64,000 nucleotides of DNA from Dehalogenimonas sp. 4OHTPN (GCF_040448695.1 NZ_CP159307.1:682001-746000); one strand, 5' to 3'. Shown: positions 25,414 through 35,095, numbered from the stretch's first letter. The notes: generated by a model from the sequence alone, not told the origin. Numbers and translations: made by a program.

Positions 25414-28400
25414 ATGAAGTCTCAAGTCAGTAGGAGGGACTTCCTCAAGGCCAGCGGCGGAGTCGCCGGACTCTTCGCTACAGCCGGGCTCTTCCGGGGT
25501 CCGCTGGGTGCCGACTCAGCGCTGCCGGTGGATGACCGCCCCCGCTGGACCAAGGAAACCTACACCATCTGTCCCTACGATGCTTCGGGCTGCGGTTTCA
25601 TCTGTCGCACCGACGCTCAGGGCAGGCTCGTCAATGTCGAGGGCGACCCCAATCACCCGGTGAACCAGGGCGGCGCCTGCAGCAAAGGTGCGGCCATCGC
25701 CCAGATTCACAACAACACCCGGCGTCTTCAGAAAGTGAGATACCGGGCGCCCGGCGCTTCCGACTGGGAAGAGAAAGACTGGGACTGGGCCATCACCGAG
25801 ATGGCCAAGCGCATCAAGGCCACCCGCGATGCCAACTGGATAGAGAAGAACGCCAAGGGCAATACCGTCCGCCGCGTCGAAGCCATGGCCATGGTTGGCG
25901 GTTCCTGTCTGGACAATGAAGAGTGCCAGCTTTTGGTAAAAATGCTGCGCAGCCTCGGCATGGTGTATTTAGAGACACAGGCGCGCCTCTGACATTCCTC
26001 AACTGTCGCCAGTTTGGCGGAATCGTTCGGACGCGGTGCCATGACCAACCACTGGACCGATGTGGCTAATGCGAACCTGGTCCTCATTATCGGCGCCAAT
26101 CCCGCCGAGAATCACCCCGCTTCCTACACCCATATCCTCAGAGCCCAGACCAACGGGGGTAAAATAGTGGTCTTAGATCCCCGCTTCACAAGGTCAGCGG
26201 CCAAGGCTGATATGTACGCCCCCATCCGTTCTGGAACTGACATCGCCGTCGTGGGCGCTATTATCAACTACGTCGTCAACGATATTGAAGCCAACCCTGC
26301 CAAATACAACATGACGTACCTTACCGAATACACCAACGCCCCGACGCTGATCAACCCGGATTTCAAAGGACCGGCTGACCTGGACGGCCTCTTCAGCGGC
26401 TACAACGCCGAAACCCGCAGCTACTCCAAGACAACCTGGAGCTATCAGCTAGACAGCGCGGGCGTCCCCATCAAAGACAAAACCCTCAAGAACCCGAACA
26501 GCGTCTTCCAGCTGCTCAAAAAACACTACTCGCGCTACACTTTCGCCAAAGCGAATGAAGTGTCCGGGATTCCGGTGGACAAGCTCCAGGAGATAGCCAA
26601 GCTGGTGGCTGCAACCGGCGCTCCCAATAAAGCTATGACCATCATGTACGCTATGGGCGCTACCCAGCACACCTACGGCACCCAGCTCATCCGCACCTAC
26701 TGCATCCTGCAGCTGCTTCTTGCCAATGTCGGCTTAGCCGGTGGCGGCATCAACGCCCTCCGCGGCGAATCGAATGTTCAGGGCGCTACTGACTGGGGCA
26801 TTCTCTTCCACCTGCTGCCGGGATACCTTCCGGCGCCGACTGAAACTGACACTACCTTGGCTGCCTACAATACGCGGACGGCGGTCGTCAAACGCGAACC
26901 CCGCAGCCTCAACTGGTGGAGCAACCGCCCCAAGTACATCGCCAGCCTGCTGAAGACCTGGTACGGCGACAACGGCACTGTTGCCAACGACTTCGGCTTC
27001 AACTGGCTGCCCAAGATGGATACTGGCGCCAACCATTCCTTCATTCCCCTTTTCAAAAACATGTATGAAGGTAAGATCAAAGGCCTGATGATCTGGGGCC
27101 AAAATCCCGTCGTCAGCGGCCCTAACCAACAGCAAATCGTCGGTGGTATGGAAAAGCTGGACTGGGTCATTGCCGCTGATCTCTGGGAGAACGAGAGCGC
27201 CAACTTCTGGAAGAGACCCGGTGCCAATCCGGCCAACATCAAGACCGAGGTCTTCCTGCTGCCGGCTGCCGCTTCCTTCGAGAAAGAAGGTTCGGTTGCC
27301 AATTCTAGCCGCTGGATGCAGTGGCGCTACAAGGCCGTCGAACCTCCGGGTGAGGCCATGCCTGATCTGGACATGATCAATAAGCTCATGCTCAAGCTGC
27401 GAGAACTCTATAACGCTGAGGGTGGCCCCAACGCCGATGCCATCACCAAGCTGGCCTGGAATTACGGTACCCATGTTGATCCGCATCAGGTCGCCAAAGA
27501 AGACAACGGCTATGACTTGAAGACCGGCAAGCTTATCGGCAACTTCACCCTGCTTCTCACCGATGGAACTACCTCTTGCGGCAACTGGATCTATTCCGGC
27601 TCCTACAACGAAACCGGCAACCTGTCCGCCCGCCGCGACCTCGATGACGGGCCGTTCAATATCGGCCTGAACGCCAAATACGCCTGGTCCTGGCCGCTCA
27701 ACCGGCGCATCATCTACAACCGCGCCTCGGTTGATCTGGACGGCAAGCCTTTCAATCCGGACAAACCGGTGGTCAAATGGAACGACACTACCAAAGCCTG
27801 GGAAGGCGATATCATCGACGGCGGCTCAGGCCCGTTGAATCAGGGCGGCTGGCTGCCATTCATAATGCAGGCTGAGGGCGTCGCCAGCATCTTCGGCCCC
27901 GGCCTTACCGACGGCCCATTCCCGGAGCACTACGAGCCCTGGGAAAGCCCGGTGCAAAATTCCATGAGCAAGCAGCAGGACAATCCCGTGTTCAAGATCT
28001 GGGAAGGCGGTCTGGATGTCAAGGGTTCGGCCGCGGAATTCCCCATCGCCTGCACCACCTTCCGCGTCGTCGAGCACTGGCAGGCCGGCGCCATGTCGCG
28101 CAACCTGCCCTGGCTGGTGGAAATGGTCCCGTCGCCGTACGTCGAGATCAGTGAAGCCCTGGCGGCTGAAAAAGGCATCGTCGCCGGCGATATCGTCAAG
28201 GTAAGCTCCGCCCGTGGCAGCGTCGAACTCCCGGCTATGGTGACCAAACGCGTCCAGGCCTTCAACCTCGGCGGCAAGACCATTCATCAGGTCGCCATCC
28301 CTTGGCACTGGGGCTGGGCCGGTCTCGGCACAGGCGCCAGCGCCAACGTGCTGTCGCCCAACGCCGGCGACGCCAATACCACCATCCCTGAATCCAAGGC

Positions 28401-28503
28401 CTTCCTGGTGAAGATCGAAAAGACCGATAAGACCGCAGAGATGTTGAAACTGGGGCACCGCGCCGTGCCTATTGAACCTCTGCCGTTGAAGAGGGGGATG
28501 TAA
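25414..28503 (+). CDS. Formate dehydrogenase catalytic subunit (FdnG-type), selenocysteine at TGA codon 193
   Basis: The protein has 1029 residues if the in-frame TGA at 25990-25992 is read as selenocysteine. The sequence QARL-U-HSSTVA...FGRGAMTNHW matches QARV-U-HGPTVA...FGRGAMTNHW of E. coli FdnG almost position for position. SRRDFLK plus a hydrophobic stretch is a Tat signal. CPYDASGC...C...GGACSKG holds the N-terminal [4Fe-4S] cysteines, and PRFTRSA with IRSGTD are molybdopterin-family blocks. Reading frame, codon use and homology continue uninterrupted past the TGA; a stop there would leave a useless 192-residue piece. It oxidises formate outside the membrane. It heads a four-gene operon with its Fe-S subunit 2 bases downstream. 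Confidence 0.93.
25993..26024 (+). promoter_or_regulatory. Candidate bacterial SECIS hairpin
   Basis: Directly after the TGA, CGCCA (26007-26011), loop GTT and TGGCG (26015-26019) form a perfect hairpin, with ATTC (25994-25997) able to pair with GAAT (26020-26023) beneath it. The apex is about 20 bases from the TGA and a T precedes the upper stem, as in SelB-binding elements. No folding program was run. Confidence 0.55.
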
Positions 28504-28505
28504 CG

Positions 28506-29324
28506 ATGGCTAAAGGACTGCTCATTGATACCGTTCGGTGCACCGGCTGCCGCGGCTGCCAGAGCGCCTGCAAGCAGTGGAACCTGAACCCGGCGGTCAA
28601 AACCGAGTTCAGCCCCACCATGACCAATCCCATTGAGACCAACGCCTATAACTTCGTTCACGTCGAATTCTTCGAGGTGATGAAAAACGGCAATCTGACC
28701 TGGAACTTCGTCTCCAAGCGGTGCATGCACTGCGAGCACCCCGCCTGCGCCTCGGTCTGCCCGGTCGGCGCCCTCCAGAAGCTGGATTTCGGTCCAGTCG
28801 TCTGGGAGGAAGGCAAGTGCATCGGCTGCCGCTACTGCCAGAACGCCTGCCCCTTCGACATCCCCAAATACACCTGGTTTACCGATGAAGGCAAAACTGA
28901 TCCCTGGCCCAAAATCGCCAAGTGTACCATGTGCTGGGACCGGCAGACCTCCAAGCAGCCGACCGAAGAGCCGGCCTGCTCCACCACCTGCCCGCCGAGC
29001 GCCATCATGTTCGGCGAACGGGACGCGCTTCTGGAAATCGCCAAAGGCCGCATTGCCCGCTCTCCCGACAAATACTTCAACCACATCTACGGCGAAAACG
29101 AGGCCGGCGGCACCCAGGTGCTGTTCCTGGGCGCTGTCAGCCCTCAGGAACTGGGCTTCCCCGAGGTCGAGACCGAGTCTTATCCCGAGTTCACCTGGGA
29201 ATTCCTGTCCAAGATCCCGTATGAGATCGCCGCGCTGGGCGCTTTCCTGGTCGGCACCTACGCCTTCCGCACCATGAGGATGAAGGGCAAGGGCGAGACA
29301 GCTGCTAAAGGAGGATCACACTAA
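28506..29324 (+). CDS. Formate dehydrogenase iron-sulfur subunit (four-cluster, membrane-anchored)
   Basis: The protein has 272 residues. Four cysteine groups are readable: CTGCRGCQSACKQW, CMHCEHPACASVCP, CIGCRYCQNACPFD and CTMCWDRQ...CSTTCPP, each for a [4Fe-4S] cluster, as in FdnH/HybA/DmsB. A C-terminal helix (about 242-258: IAALGAFLVGTYAF) would anchor it. It has no signal peptide of its own, so it is probably co-exported with the Tat-tagged catalytic subunit. It passes electrons from the catalytic subunit to the membrane subunit, whose ATG overlaps its stop codon. Confidence 0.93.
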   Translation: MAKGLLIDTVRCTGCRGCQSACKQWNLNPAVKTEFSPTMTNPIETNAYNFVHVEFFEVMKNGNLTWNFVSKRCMHCEHPACASVCPVGALQKLDFGPVVWEEGKCIGCRYCQNACPFDIPKYTWFTDEGKTDPWPKIAKCTMCWDRQTSKQPTEEPACSTTCPPSAIMFGERDALLEIAKGRIARSPDKYFNHIYGENEAGGTQVLFLGAVSPQELGFPEVETESYPEFTWEFLSKIPYEIAALGAFLVGTYAFRTMRMKGKGETAAKGGSH

Positions 29325-30487
29325 TGACCAACCGAAACGTACCCCTCTTTAGCTTCTGGGGCGTCGTCCAGTTCCTGTTCCTGCTGGGCGCCATCGGCGT
29401 GGCTGTCGCCAAGCTGATCTGGGGCCTGGGGGCGGTGACCAACCTGTCAGACAACTGGCCGTGGGGCCTGTGGGTCGCCTTCGACGTCGGCGTTTACATC
29501 GCCTCGGCGGCCGGCGGCTTCGTCCTGGCGGCCATCGTCTACATCTTCAAGGTGGAAGCCTTCCGGCCGCTGGTCAAGCCGGCCATCCTGATCGCCACCC
29601 TGGGCTACACCATCGGCGCCTTAGGCATCGCCATCGACCTGGGCCGCAGCCCCTTGATCATCCACCCGCTGTGGATGTGGCAGCCCGGCTCGATCATGTT
29701 CGAGGTGGCTTGGTGCGTCATGATGTACCTGACGGTGCTTTACCTGGAGTTCTCGCCCAACCTTTTCGCCCGCTTCGGCTGGGTGAAGGCCGCATCGGTG
29801 CAACACGCGCTGGTCGTCCCCCTGGTCATCTTCGGCATCCTTCTGTCCTTCCTGCACCAGTCGAGCCTGGGCGCCCTGTTCCTGATCACGCCTGACCAGC
29901 ACGGGCTGTGGCATCTGCCGCTGATGGGCTATCTCTTCGTCATCTCGGCCATGTCGCTGGGCTTGTCGGTGCTGACCTTCTTCTCGGTCATCATGGCCAA
30001 GAGCTGGAAACTGACGCTGCGGATGGACCTATTGCCCAAGGTCATGGCCATCGCCGCCTGGATCCTGGTCTTCTACCTGGGCCTGCGCTTCTACGATACG
30101 GCGGCCTCCGGCGGCTTCTCGGAGTTCGCCTTCGACGAGTTCGGGGCGCTGTTCCTGGTGGAGGTCGGCCTGGGCATGGTACTGCCGATCATCCTGATCG
30201 CCATGAAGAAGGTGCGGGAGTCCCGGAGCGGCTTGCTTTGGGCGTCGTCGCTGATCATCATGGGCCTGGTTTTAAACCGGGTGAACACCCTGGTCATCTC
30301 CCATGCGCCGGCGCGCTTCGGCAGCTACTTCCCGACGGTGTGGGAGTTCATCTTCACCCTGGGACTCATCTTCGGCGCCATGTTTGCCTTCCGGCTGGCG
30401 GCGCGCTACCTGCCGCTGTTCTCCGAACAGAAGGCCGGACTGCCTGAATCAGTCGCCCGCGCCAACCCTGAAGTGGTGACTGCATAG
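29324..30487 (+). CDS. NrfD/HybB-type membrane subunit
   Basis: The protein has 387 residues and about nine or ten transmembrane helices. The start NVPLFSFWGVVQF, then NWPWGLWVAFDVGVYIA and a late GSYFPTVWEF, are typical of HybB/NrfD (PF03916, PF14589-like). Classical FDH-N uses a cytochrome b (FdnI) here; no such gene is present. In related Dehalococcoidia an NrfD-type subunit links the molybdopterin complex with the hydrogenase/dehalogenase respiratory complex. It starts at the ATG overlapping the previous stop codon and ends at the start of fdhE. Confidence 0.92.
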   Translation: MTNRNVPLFSFWGVVQFLFLLGAIGVAVAKLIWGLGAVTNLSDNWPWGLWVAFDVGVYIASAAGGFVLAAIVYIFKVEAFRPLVKPAILIATLGYTIGALGIAIDLGRSPLIIHPLWMWQPGSIMFEVAWCVMMYLTVLYLEFSPNLFARFGWVKAASVQHALVVPLVIFGILLSFLHQSSLGALFLITPDQHGLWHLPLMGYLFVISAMSLGLSVLTFFSVIMAKSWKLTLRMDLLPKVMAIAAWILVFYLGLRFYDTAASGGFSEFAFDEFGALFLVEVGLGMVLPIILIAMKKVRESRSGLLWASSLIIMGLVLNRVNTLVISHAPARFGSYFPTVWEFIFTLGLIFGAMFAFRLAARYLPLFSEQKAGLPESVARANPEVVTA

Positions 30488-31338
30488 TGAGTGCGTCGTT
30501 TTACCAGCGCTGCCGCGCAGAACTGCAGCGCTACGAGGCCGAAAAAGCCTTCCCGGAAGGGTACACCGGACTCAACAAAGAAATAATGGAAATCCAGGAG
30601 TCGGCCCGAGAACAACTCGGGCCGACTCCGCGGCTTTCCGAAGCCGCTTTGAACAATCTCAAAGAAGGCCAGATTGCCTTGACCGGCCAGAGCGTGCCGA
30701 TCCCGGTTTCCGTGTTTCGCCCGGCGGCTCTCAAACTGGCGGACGCTTTCAGCCGCGTCGCCGGTCAGCCGTTTCCGGTCGAGAAGATTTTTGCCCTGTC
30801 CGGATCTTCGGGCGATGACTGGCATACCCTTGCTGAAGACCTGCTGGCGGGACGGCTGGACCTTGCTGAACTGGCGGAAGGCAGCGGCTACAATACCGAA
30901 ACTATCGCCTATTTCCTGCACAGCCTTCTGGTGCCCTTCTACGAACACCAGTCGGAACCCTACCGGCAGATGCTCATGGATAAGGAGATCGCCTGGAACC
31001 GCGGCTTTTGCCCGGTCTGCGGCTCGCCGGCCAGATACGGGGTGTATTACGGGGAAAAAGGCTTCCGCAAGCTCTACTGCGGTCTCTGCCGCACCGAATG
31101 GCCCTTCCCCCGGCATATGTGCCCCCACTGCGAAAATCCCGAGATGGCTTCCATCCGGTCATTCACCATCGGCGGCGACCAGGCTCATGCGGCCGAAGTC
31201 TGCGACCACTGCCAGAGCTATCTCAAAGCCACTGACGAACGCCAGTTGCGCCGCGAATGCATCGCAGCGGTGGAGGATCTGGCCACCCCCGGCATAGACC
31301 TCACGGCCGCGGGTCAGGGCCTGTCCCGGCCGGCATAA
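30487..31338 (+). CDS. fdhE: Formate dehydrogenase accessory protein FdhE
   Basis: This 283-residue protein carries four CxxC pairs (CPVC, CGLC, CPHC, CDHC) of the FdhE rubredoxin-like metal-binding core. The surrounding WNRGFCPVCGSPA and GFRKLYCGLCRTEWPF match the family. FdhE is needed for activation or assembly of exported formate dehydrogenases. It begins at a GTG overlapping the NrfD stop (TAGTG). Its presence in the operon supports a working, Tat-exported formate dehydrogenase. Confidence 0.9.
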   Translation: MSASFYQRCRAELQRYEAEKAFPEGYTGLNKEIMEIQESAREQLGPTPRLSEAALNNLKEGQIALTGQSVPIPVSVFRPAALKLADAFSRVAGQPFPVEKIFALSGSSGDDWHTLAEDLLAGRLDLAELAEGSGYNTETIAYFLHSLLVPFYEHQSEPYRQMLMDKEIAWNRGFCPVCGSPARYGVYYGEKGFRKLYCGLCRTEWPFPRHMCPHCENPEMASIRSFTIGGDQAHAAEVCDHCQSYLKATDERQLRRECIAAVEDLATPGIDLTAAGQGLSRPA

Positions 31339-31372
31339 AACAACCTGTTAATAAGGTATCAACCGCCTTAAT

Positions 31373-31404
31373 AAATCGGATTGAACTATCGTTCAATCCG
31401 ATTT
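31373..31404. terminator. Perfect 14-bp inverted repeat after fdhE
   Basis: AAATCGGATTGAAC (31373-31386) and GTTCAATCCGATTT (31391-31404) pair perfectly around a 4-base loop. The T-run is short (ATTT), so it is either a modest terminator for the formate dehydrogenase operon or a protein-binding palindrome upstream of hppA. Confidence 0.65.
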
Positions 31405-31470
31405 GCATCATCAGCGCTTAAAATGATAGAGTACCCGAGTTGTAAAAAATAGGAGGGAAGTAGGAGGACT

Positions 31471-33597
31471 ATGCCTGGTATTTTCTGGCTTGTGCCCGTC
31501 ATCTCGCTGGTGACAGTCCTGTTTATCGTCTACCTGGCCCGCTTTGTCCTGGCCAAGGACACCGGAACCCCCAAGATGAGAGAAGTGGGGGACATGATTT
31601 TCGAAGGTGCCTGGGCGTTCTTGAACCGCCAGTACCGCACCATCGGTATTCTCTCCATATTTGTCGCTGTGGCTGTCGGCGCTGTCGTCGGCCTGCTGTC
31701 CGGGGAAAACACCCCGGGTGATGTCGGCCAGGCCGGCATTATGTGGCGCACCGGCGTCGCTTTCCTTGTTGGCGCTATCTGCTCTGGCATCTCCGGCTTC
31801 GCCGGCATGTACATCGCCGTCAAATCCAACGTCCGCTGCGCCGCGGCCGCCCAGCGGTCCTGGCGTGAGGCTATCGACGTCGCCATGCGCGGCGGCGCCG
31901 TCTCCGGCTTTCTGATCACCACCCTGTCTTTAATCGGTGTCACCGCCATCTTCTTTGCCTTCGGCGGCAATTCCGAGCCTGAAATCGCGCCTCATTTGAT
32001 CGTCGGCTTCGGCTTCGGCGCCAGCTTTGTCGCCCTGTTCGCCCAGCTCGGCGGCGGTATCTACACCAAAGCCGCTGACATGGGTGCCGATCTCGTCGGC
32101 AAAGTTGAAGCCGGCATTCCTGAAGATGACTCCCGCAACGCCGCGGTTATCGCCGATCTCGTCGGCGACAACGTCGGCGACTGCGCCGGCCGCGGCGCTG
32201 ACCTGTTCGAGTCCACCGCCGCCGAAAATATCGGCGCCATGATCCTGGGCGCTTCCGTATACGCCGTCACCGGCGATGTCGCCTGGATCATCTTCCCGCT
32301 GGTCGTCCGCGCCTTCGGTCTGGTGGCCTCCATGATCGGTCTGCTCATCGTCAAGGCTAAAGAAGAAGAGGATCCCATGGCCGCCCTCAACCGCGGCTAC
32401 TGGATGTCCATCGTCCTGTCCGCCATCGGCATGGTCATCACCGTGACTATCATGCTTGACAACTTCTGGCTGGCTGCCGCCGGCCTCGTCGGCATCCTCG
32501 CCTCGGTTGCCATTCTCTATATCACCCAGTACTACACCGACACCAAGTATAAACCGGTCAAGGACCTGGCCCAGGCTTCCCGCACCGGTTCCGCCACCAA
32601 CATCGTCGGCGGCATCGCCATCGGCTTCGAGACCGCCCTGCCTACCGCCCTGGTCATCGGCATCTCACTGTTGGTAGCCTACTTCTTCGGCCAGCAGTCC
32701 GGCGTTGAAGGCGCCGGCGCCTTCGGCACCGCCGTGGCCACCATGGGCATGCTGATGACCTGCCCCTACGTCCTGGCCATGGATACCTTCGGCCCCATCA
32801 CCGATAACGCCAATGGCATCAACGAAATGGCCGGCGCCGGGCCGCAGGTCCGCAAGATTACCGACCGGCTGGACGCTGTCGGCAACACCACCAAAGCGCT
32901 CACCAAGGGCTACGCCCTGGTCTCCGCCGGCCTGGCCGCCTTCCTGCTGTTCCAGGCTTACATGGACCAGGTAGAGTTCCTGCGCGGCACTCCGTTCGAT
33001 GTCATCGACCTGGCCAAACCAGAGGTCTTCGTCGGCGCCATGCTGGCGGTGATGCTGGTCTTCCTCTTCAGCTCCTGGGCTATCAAGGCTGTCGGCAACA
33101 CTGCACAGTTGATCATCGAGGAAGTCCGCCGCCAGTTCCGCGAGAATCCCAAGATCATGACCTTTGAAGCCAAGCCGGATTACGCCCGCGCCGTAGACAT
33201 CACCGCCCGGGCCGGTCTGCGCGAAATGATCAAACCCGGCCTGCTGCCGGTACTGGCTCCCCTGGTGTTGGGCGTCGGTTTCAACCTCATCGAAGGTTAT
33301 GACGCCGCCATGGCCGTGGGCGCCATGCTCATGGTCGGCACCATCGGCGGCATCATGCTGGCCGCCTTCATGAACAACGCCGGCGGCGCCTGGGACAATG
33401 CCAAGAAGTACATTGAAGACGGGCAGCTCAAAGACGACAAGGGCGTCGTCCAGGGCAAGCGCACCTTCGCCCACGCCGCGGCTGTCGTCGGCGACACCGT
33501 CGGCGACCCGTTGAAGGACACCGCCGGCCCGTCGCTGCACGTCCTGATCAAACTGCTGTCCACCATCACCCTGGTGCTGGTGCCCTTGTTCATCTAA
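31471..33597 (+). CDS. hppA: Membrane-bound proton-translocating pyrophosphatase
   Basis: The protein has 708 residues and about 16 transmembrane helices. GADLVGKVEAGIPEDD and DNVGDCAGRGADLFES bind Mg-pyrophosphate, and the C-terminal GDTVGDPLKDTAGPS is intact. GNTTKALTKG carries Lys where K+-dependent enzymes have Ala, which marks the K+-independent H+-pumping class. The first motif has DMGAD where DVGAD is usual. It hydrolyses pyrophosphate and pumps protons. TAGGAGGACT precedes the ATG. It is monocistronic and followed by a strong terminator. Confidence 0.95.
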   Translation: MPGIFWLVPVISLVTVLFIVYLARFVLAKDTGTPKMREVGDMIFEGAWAFLNRQYRTIGILSIFVAVAVGAVVGLLSGENTPGDVGQAGIMWRTGVAFLVGAICSGISGFAGMYIAVKSNVRCAAAAQRSWREAIDVAMRGGAVSGFLITTLSLIGVTAIFFAFGGNSEPEIAPHLIVGFGFGASFVALFAQLGGGIYTKAADMGADLVGKVEAGIPEDDSRNAAVIADLVGDNVGDCAGRGADLFESTAAENIGAMILGASVYAVTGDVAWIIFPLVVRAFGLVASMIGLLIVKAKEEEDPMAALNRGYWMSIVLSAIGMVITVTIMLDNFWLAAAGLVGILASVAILYITQYYTDTKYKPVKDLAQASRTGSATNIVGGIAIGFETALPTALVIGISLLVAYFFGQQSGVEGAGAFGTAVATMGMLMTCPYVLAMDTFGPITDNANGINEMAGAGPQVRKITDRLDAVGNTTKALTKGYALVSAGLAAFLLFQAYMDQVEFLRGTPFDVIDLAKPEVFVGAMLAVMLVFLFSSWAIKAVGNTAQLIIEEVRRQFRENPKIMTFEAKPDYARAVDITARAGLREMIKPGLLPVLAPLVLGVGFNLIEGYDAAMAVGAMLMVGTIGGIMLAAFMNNAGGAWDNAKKYIEDGQLKDDKGVVQGKRTFAHAAAVVGDTVGDPLKDTAGPSLHVLIKLLSTITLVLVPLFI

Positions 33598-33620
33598 TTC
33601 CTTCTTCGAGGTTAATAGTA

Positions 33621-33652
33621 GGAGCGGCTCGAAAGAGCCGCTCCCTTTTTTA
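33621..33652 (+). terminator. Terminator after hppA
   Basis: GGAGCGGCTC and GAGCCGCTCC form a 10-bp stem with a GAAA tetraloop, followed by CTTTTTT. Confidence 0.92.
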
Positions 33653-33770
33653 TGCCCCCTCATTACTGACCGCCCTTTACTATTGAAGGCACTTAAACTG
33701 TATTGTATTCTGATATTCAAAGTTAAGAGTCCTGCATTGACCAATGCGTTTGAAGGAGGAGCGCTCTCTT

Positions 33771-34766
33771 ATGGATATTACGCCGGAACAACGGAAAGCA
33801 ATCTACGAGGAAGAAAAAGCTAGAATCGAACAGGAGGCCAGGTCAAACGGCGGCCAGACGAGTTCTTCCCAAAGTACCAGCACCGGGCTTCCCCCAAATG
33901 TCGCGGCTCTCCTGTGCTACCTTGGCGTGTGGGTGACCGGTATCATCTTCATTATACTTGAACAAAAAAGTGTTAAGGTCCGGTTCCACGCCACCCAATC
34001 AATTCTGATCTTTGCCCCGCTTGCCATAATGGGGTGGATACTCGGTTGGATACCGAATTCAGGCGGAGTTTTATCCGCCGCAGTTTCTATTCTGGCTTTG
34101 GTGCTGTGGATATTGCTTATGGTCAAAGCGTACAGAGATGAAGAATTCGAGGTTCCCCTCGTGAGCAGCCTGTCAAGGCAACTTATCAAAGCGCCGGTTA
34201 CTTACTCTTCGATGGATAAGACTCAAGCGGCGGGCAGCACCGGCGCCCCGTCTGGCGAGCTCGCCGGGAGATATGTTCCCGGCAGCAGGACAGGCCGCCT
34301 GGTAGGCTCAAGCTTGTCTATCGGTTGGAGCGCTGTGCTCCTGGTGCTTTTTAATTACTACAGCGAATACATCGCAACCTACCAGGGTCAAACTTCAGAC
34401 GGGGTTACCAACTGGATCAGGGATCCCATTTTCAACCAGGATCTTCACCTGTGGCTGCCCGTACTAAATACTGCGTTATTCGCCGCCATACTCGGAAATA
34501 TCATCACCATCGTATGGGATAAATACCTGCTCCGGGAGCCGATCAAGATTCTCATAGATGTCTTCGCCCTCGTCGCTATTGTCAGCTTGATAAATATATT
34601 CCCGTTTGATTTCAGTACCTTCTCGGATACCGTTGCCATCGAGGCGACGGAAATCGGAGTAAAAGTATTTTTAATCCTGGTAGCAGTCGGCATTGGGGTT
34701 GGTGTTTTGGTCCGATTCATTAAGCTAATCATCAATATCGCCAGAGGGATTACGAGTTACCGATAG
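33771..34766 (+). CDS. Membrane protein with N-terminal DUF4870/Tic20-like region
   Basis: The protein has 331 residues. A charged, Gln/Ser-rich start (about 1-45) leads to LPPNVAALLCYLGVWVTGIIF, with VKVRFHATQSILIF in the next loop, typical of DUF4870-like small membrane domains. A second block of about four transmembrane helices follows (about 180-325). The ATG at 33771 is chosen for GAAGGAGGAG 8 bases before it. No catalytic motif is seen and function is unknown. It stands alone between hppA and rdhA. Confidence 0.65.
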   Translation: MDITPEQRKAIYEEEKARIEQEARSNGGQTSSSQSTSTGLPPNVAALLCYLGVWVTGIIFIILEQKSVKVRFHATQSILIFAPLAIMGWILGWIPNSGGVLSAAVSILALVLWILLMVKAYRDEEFEVPLVSSLSRQLIKAPVTYSSMDKTQAAGSTGAPSGELAGRYVPGSRTGRLVGSSLSIGWSAVLLVLFNYYSEYIATYQGQTSDGVTNWIRDPIFNQDLHLWLPVLNTALFAAILGNIITIVWDKYLLREPIKILIDVFALVAIVSLINIFPFDFSTFSDTVAIEATEIGVKVFLILVAVGIGVGVLVRFIKLIINIARGITSYR

Positions 34767-35095
34767 AATTATTTAGTCGCTATGGCTGTTTAAACTTAGG
34801 AACTCCCGACAGATCAGAAGCGTTCACTCAATCCAAGCCGCCACGCGTTTCTGGCAGAGTACGACTGTATGACCAAAAAATACGCATAAAGTCCAATGGT
34901 GACTAATTCTTTGGTACGATGACAATTTGTTATGTCAGAGTAAAATGTACTTAAATTTAGGTTGATCGTTGAAGGCCGGCTGCCTCCGACGGAAAGGAAC
35001 GGCGATGGGAATTGTGTTTAGGTCATCAAGCCTAATCTAGGCTCGATGACCTAAGTGTTTCATGACTAACCGCAGTTATTCGAAAGGAGGCCGAA
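34767..35095 (+). promoter_or_regulatory. Upstream region of the reductive dehalogenase gene
   Basis: A weak promoter candidate is TTGTTA (34927-34932), 18 bases, TTAAAT (34951-34956). The main feature is the long inverted repeat at 35018-35054. GAAAGGAGGCCGAA precedes the rdhA ATG. The rest is AT-rich and shows nothing else. Confidence 0.4.
35018..35054. promoter_or_regulatory. 17-bp inverted repeat 42 bases before rdhA
   Basis: The left arm (35018-35034) and right arm (35038-35054) pair over 17 positions with one mismatch around a 3-base centre. The outer halves read TTAGGTCATC and GATGACCTAA. It could be an operator for a MarR-type or other dimeric regulator, or an attenuating hairpin in the leader. 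No T-run follows. Confidence 0.65.

Noticed and set aside
25990-25992. Premature stop splitting the formate dehydrogenase gene into two
   Set aside because: The TGA lies at the known selenocysteine position, the frame is unchanged, and a hairpin follows. A nonsense mutation would be expected at a random site.
26734-28458. Long minus-strand frames opposite the formate dehydrogenase gene
   Set aside because: The plus-strand gene is unambiguous. These frames lack ribosome binding sites and known motifs.
32665-33744. 359-codon open frame on the minus strand
   Set aside because: It lies opposite the membrane pyrophosphatase gene. The composition is that of an antisense shadow, with no start signal.
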